From Dendrophyllia cribrosa (Eukaryota; Cnidaria; Anthozoa; Scleractinia; Dendrophylliidae): DNA of 64,000 nucleotides. The stretch is from contig JAJLRJ010000006.1 of the NCBI GenBank assembly GCA_024195265.1, forward strand, positions 4,000,407 through 4,064,406, read 5' to 3'. Made by a program: the position numbers and the translations under genes. Of the stretch, positions 60,451 to 64,000 are shown one piece after another. Position 1 is the first letter of the stretch. Each line of letters opens with the position of its first letter. Below the pieces are notes generated by a model that saw only the letters and a list, made by a program, of their open reading frames with translations, ran no database searches and had not been told where the DNA came from.

Positions 60451-62927
60451 CTCATCAAACCATTTGAAAGTTTTATCACTCGCTTACCTAACAATTTACA
60501 CGTGGCGCTGGTGTCATTCAAATAACGACTTACTTGCTAAACTGTTGGTTGCTTATTTTGTTGGAGAAGTTTCCAAATAGAATGGCAAAAGACTAGATAT
60601 CGTAAAACAGTACTGAACGAAAATACTAAAGTCACCATTTGTTGTACTAAGAATCCTGAATAATTACTACCCATATTAGTATTATTTACATTAAGATTAC
60701 GTGTGATCTTTATAAAAACATTCTCATTAAAAATTCAGCGATAATTGCATTGTTTGCACATTCAACCCGACTTTTCTCCGGGACTGAAATCAAATCTCTC
60801 TTCGGGCTTTTCAGAATGACCATGGATTACCAGATAAAAAGGTTCATGCACGTGATCAATTTGACGTCTCTGACAGGCTCATATGCTTATGAATTATTAA
60901 GAGCGCCTGTCCGTAAAAATCAGACAAATTTGAAATTTTCTGGCAAGTAATAAAAATTCGATTTATTTCATATTTTAAAGTTAGATAGATTAAGGTATAA
61001 CAAAAATCACTTGATACTTTTTTCGGCCAAATATCTTTTTATTTAAAAGAAAAATTCAAAAAACGAAAGTACGTTAAAATCGCCATTTGAGGTGGAAAAT
61101 TATTGCACAACTTTGACAGCTTCGCTTGCAAAAACAAGTAACGCTACAGCATTTAAAACATGAAAATCATATTATTCAATCTTTAGTTATCTAGTAGAGT
61201 GATTTAGGGAATTATTTTGTTGTTCTTTGCTTGCAAAATAATTTTATTTCGAAGACATATATTTTAGTTCTTTAAAAGTACCTCGTAAACAAAACAACTT
61301 TTCACCATGTGCTAAACCTTCAAACGGATTAAGTTTCTGTTGGTTAATTTGTATAAAGATGATCTTAAGATTGCCGTAAAAATTTCTTTGGGCAAATGAT
61401 TCAGAGCGACGCGAGAGCATTTCAAAGTTAGTTAAATTAAGAGTTATTTGACCTTACGAGGTCAACAATCAATTTGCGGGTCACACAAACATTTCACTTT
61501 CCACCACATGTCTTAACACAAATAAGGTTAAAGTAGCCCATAGAAAAAATGTTTTGAAATTTTCTTACCTTATTTGTTGTAGAAGACTTATCCAGAGATC
61601 ATTTTCTTGCATTTTTTTCACCGTTCATGGTATGTCCTTTAGTCTTGTTTACAACGTCCGATAAACGTCGGACGACAACAGGGTCAGCCAATTTTTGTTA
61701 AACTTTCGACACTTTTCAGTATCACAGCATCTATTCAAAGGGCTAAGTACCTTTTGGAGCGTTCCTCGGTTTTGTAGTGCGCTAAAAGATTTGAAATGTT
61801 ACTTTGAAGTACAAACAAAACATGTCGGACGTTTGCTTTCAGTCGTTTTTCGGTTATGTCACGCAATGCAGTTTTGTTTGCATTTAAGGGGGTAGGGGTG
61901 CGGATAAGGCAATTAAATTGAAACACTTTAGCAAGTAAAAAAACAATAACTGTTTAGAAATATATTTCAGCACCATTTAATTTTCTTCGTTAGTCAATAT
62001 GTTCTAAAATATATTAATTGGTAGCAATAGTCTTTTGCGAGCAACGATTTTTAACTCCCAGTCTTGCTTTCCATATTGGATGCTTTTTTCTCGTTTCCTA
62101 AATTTACCTTCTTACCATACGAGTCGAGGTGCTCTACTTGATGGAGCTGCCCCTGAAAGATGGGTATACCAGGACTTCCTGTGGATAGCATCATGCATGT
62201 GATCTCTTTTTCACTATAAATTTCCAGTTGCGGATCCAGCTTGCTCATAAGGAGAGGGGTGGGAGGGGGAGTGAAAATGGTCCTGAAAAAAAGTTCGGTC
62301 CCTCGAGTCTTTTTCTTCGCCAAAAAAGGAATGGAAAGGGGCCGCTTCCCTAGATCCGCGCCACACTGACAACTTTAGTTTACAACTACTTCCTTTACAT
62401 TTCTAGTAAACGCTGCTCGACATAAAATAAGTTCGATCTCATCTCAGTCTCTCATCTTTGTGCGCAAAAAGTTAAGGGACAATTTCCGTTCCACGCTTTC
62501 GATCGCGAATGTCATAACCACAAACTCCACCAACAAAGGACTTAAACGAACAAGTGCCTTCCATTTTTGTGTAATACCTAGAACTGAACTCGAATCTTTG
62601 ATGTACAAAAACATGCACTTTAGCGCCGCCTTCAAGTGAAGACACTAGGTAATTAGCAAAACCAGGTAGTGTTTACTTTTTTGTCAACTGCATTATTTAA
62701 ACAGTATTTATTTTTCTTCTCGACAATTGGCGATACTGTATTAAACTTAGTAAGTTCTTCAATTTTTAGATATTCTCTCGTTATCAACTTTAAAATCTGA
62801 GCGGGTTTCTAATTATTTTGCTACTGCCAAAAAAATACTTAGGTTTACTTAGTTTGTAACACCGACAAATGCAACAAATGGTTCTGAATTAAGGCATGAC
62901 ATGAATTTGAAGTAGGGCAGTGAGACT
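60451..62927. other. No gene recognised
   Basis: 2.5 kb of AT-rich sequence. Short ORFs on both strands lack domain, splice or codon patterns that I could support. Confidence 0.5.
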
Positions 62928-63110
<183 letters not shown>

Positions 63111-64000
63111 ACATCTATGGTACATATCATCGACGGAATTCACGAACCACAGGTAACCCAAACTCACAGTAAGATTATTGACAAGTAGAAAACATCCAAA
63201 TAAGTCCTCTTTTGAGGCTCCTTCTCGGTCAATTAAGAGACAAAGGAAACATCAGTTGCGGTGTGTAACGTTTGACAAAAGTTTACATCACTAGTTGCAC
63301 TGTACAAATTGATATATTTTGGGGGCCGTGCATGTGGCAAATATTAGACTGATTTTCCCTTTTTCACATAATGTTTCATGAAGACAGCATCCTTCTGATA
63401 AAAAGAAAAAATAAACAATACGAAAAAAGGACAGAACTAGCTTAATACCACAGTGATCTTAATCAGGTAAAAAGCTAGTGATGTCATTTGCATTTCATGA
63501 AGACAGTAAAAGAAAAAAAAAGAAAAAACAATACGAAAAAAAGGATGGCTGAATAATCTTTCCGGAGTAGAGCAATAGAGAATAAAAGCGCTTAAATGTG
63601 CTAAATGTGACTGAAAAGACTATTTATTTTTCTCCGCTGCAAGAGTTTCAGACATAAATTCGGTGTTTTCCAGCTCTTTAGCCCTACCCCTACCCCGCTA
63701 AAATGCCGAAGAACAGCTGCATTGCGTGACGACACAAATAACTGCCGTCACGATCACGGCTTACATGTAACGGCCCGACATGTTTGTTCATTCAGTACTT
63801 CTCAAGCAGTGATTAGATTTATCTATCCGTTAACTTCAAACCGAAGAACATTCGACAAATGCTATAGCCTTTAAATAAGACGCCTTAATGCTGAAATGTG
63901 TCGAAAGTTTAACAGAGGTTTGCGTGCGACCTTGCATGGCAGGCCGCGGTCGGCGTGCATCGGACGTTATAAACTAAAAATACGATGAACGAAGAAGGGA
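63111..64000. other. Right edge, no gene recognised
   Basis: It contains a degenerate direct repeat (TTTCATGAAGACAG...AAACAATACGAAAAAAGGA) near 63370-63430 and 63494-63545. Otherwise nothing can be supported. Confidence 0.5.

Noticed and set aside
62051..62323. Minus-strand ORF with TGSPGIPIFQG resembling a collagen exon
   Set aside because: There are only two or three Gly-X-Y-like steps, no convincing acceptor and no linked exons.

Overview
The window is animal nuclear DNA, most likely from an anthozoan cnidarian (a scleractinian-type coral). The evidence is AT-rich sequence, GT-AG introns, two secreted PAN/EGF genes of a kind common in corals, and a dense load of short inverted-repeat DNA transposons with GC-rich tips. 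Species cannot be assigned. I built gene models by hand from splice sites, reading phase and remembered family sequences; no search was run.

Genes. (1) 467-2146, minus strand: the 5' part of a type II membrane protein with one transmembrane segment, a collagen triple helix and an Ig domain (colmedin/gliomedin-like); its 3' end is outside the window. (2) 5625-24137, minus strand: a complete 17-exon spastin gene (SPAST). All 17 exons join in phase into a 595-residue protein with N-terminal hydrophobic hairpin, MIT domain, linker and AAA ATPase. (3) 33931-48231, plus strand (gene A): signal peptide, PAN/apple domain, EGF modules and F5/8C (discoidin) domain, with decayed EGF exons and a frameshift. 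(4) 53145-58559, plus strand (gene B): an intact paralogue with the same signal peptide, PAN and first EGF exons, followed by three P-type trefoil domains (310 residues). A and B look like a tandem duplication of an N-terminal module joined to different C-terminal modules.

The rest is mainly mobile DNA. Spastin introns hold a tandem pair of tRNA-like sequences, an 88-bp repeat array and several MITEs. Region 28.1-33.1 kb is a nest of insertions whose empty target site is preserved next door. It includes a 1.8-kb foldback element and a 50-bp hairpin that share termini and both have perfect 9-bp target duplications. Gene A intron 1 (8.8 kb, against 113 bp in gene B) has swollen through five stacked elements: two or three Harbinger-type or similar elements (one with a dead Myb/SANT gene), an inverted-duplicated integrase-type transposon with a 41-bp satellite array, and a 1.7-kb TTAA-flanked palindrome. 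No gene was found in 58.6-64 kb, which carries one MITE, one small inverted repeat and a striking poly(C) tract of 150 uninterrupted bases.
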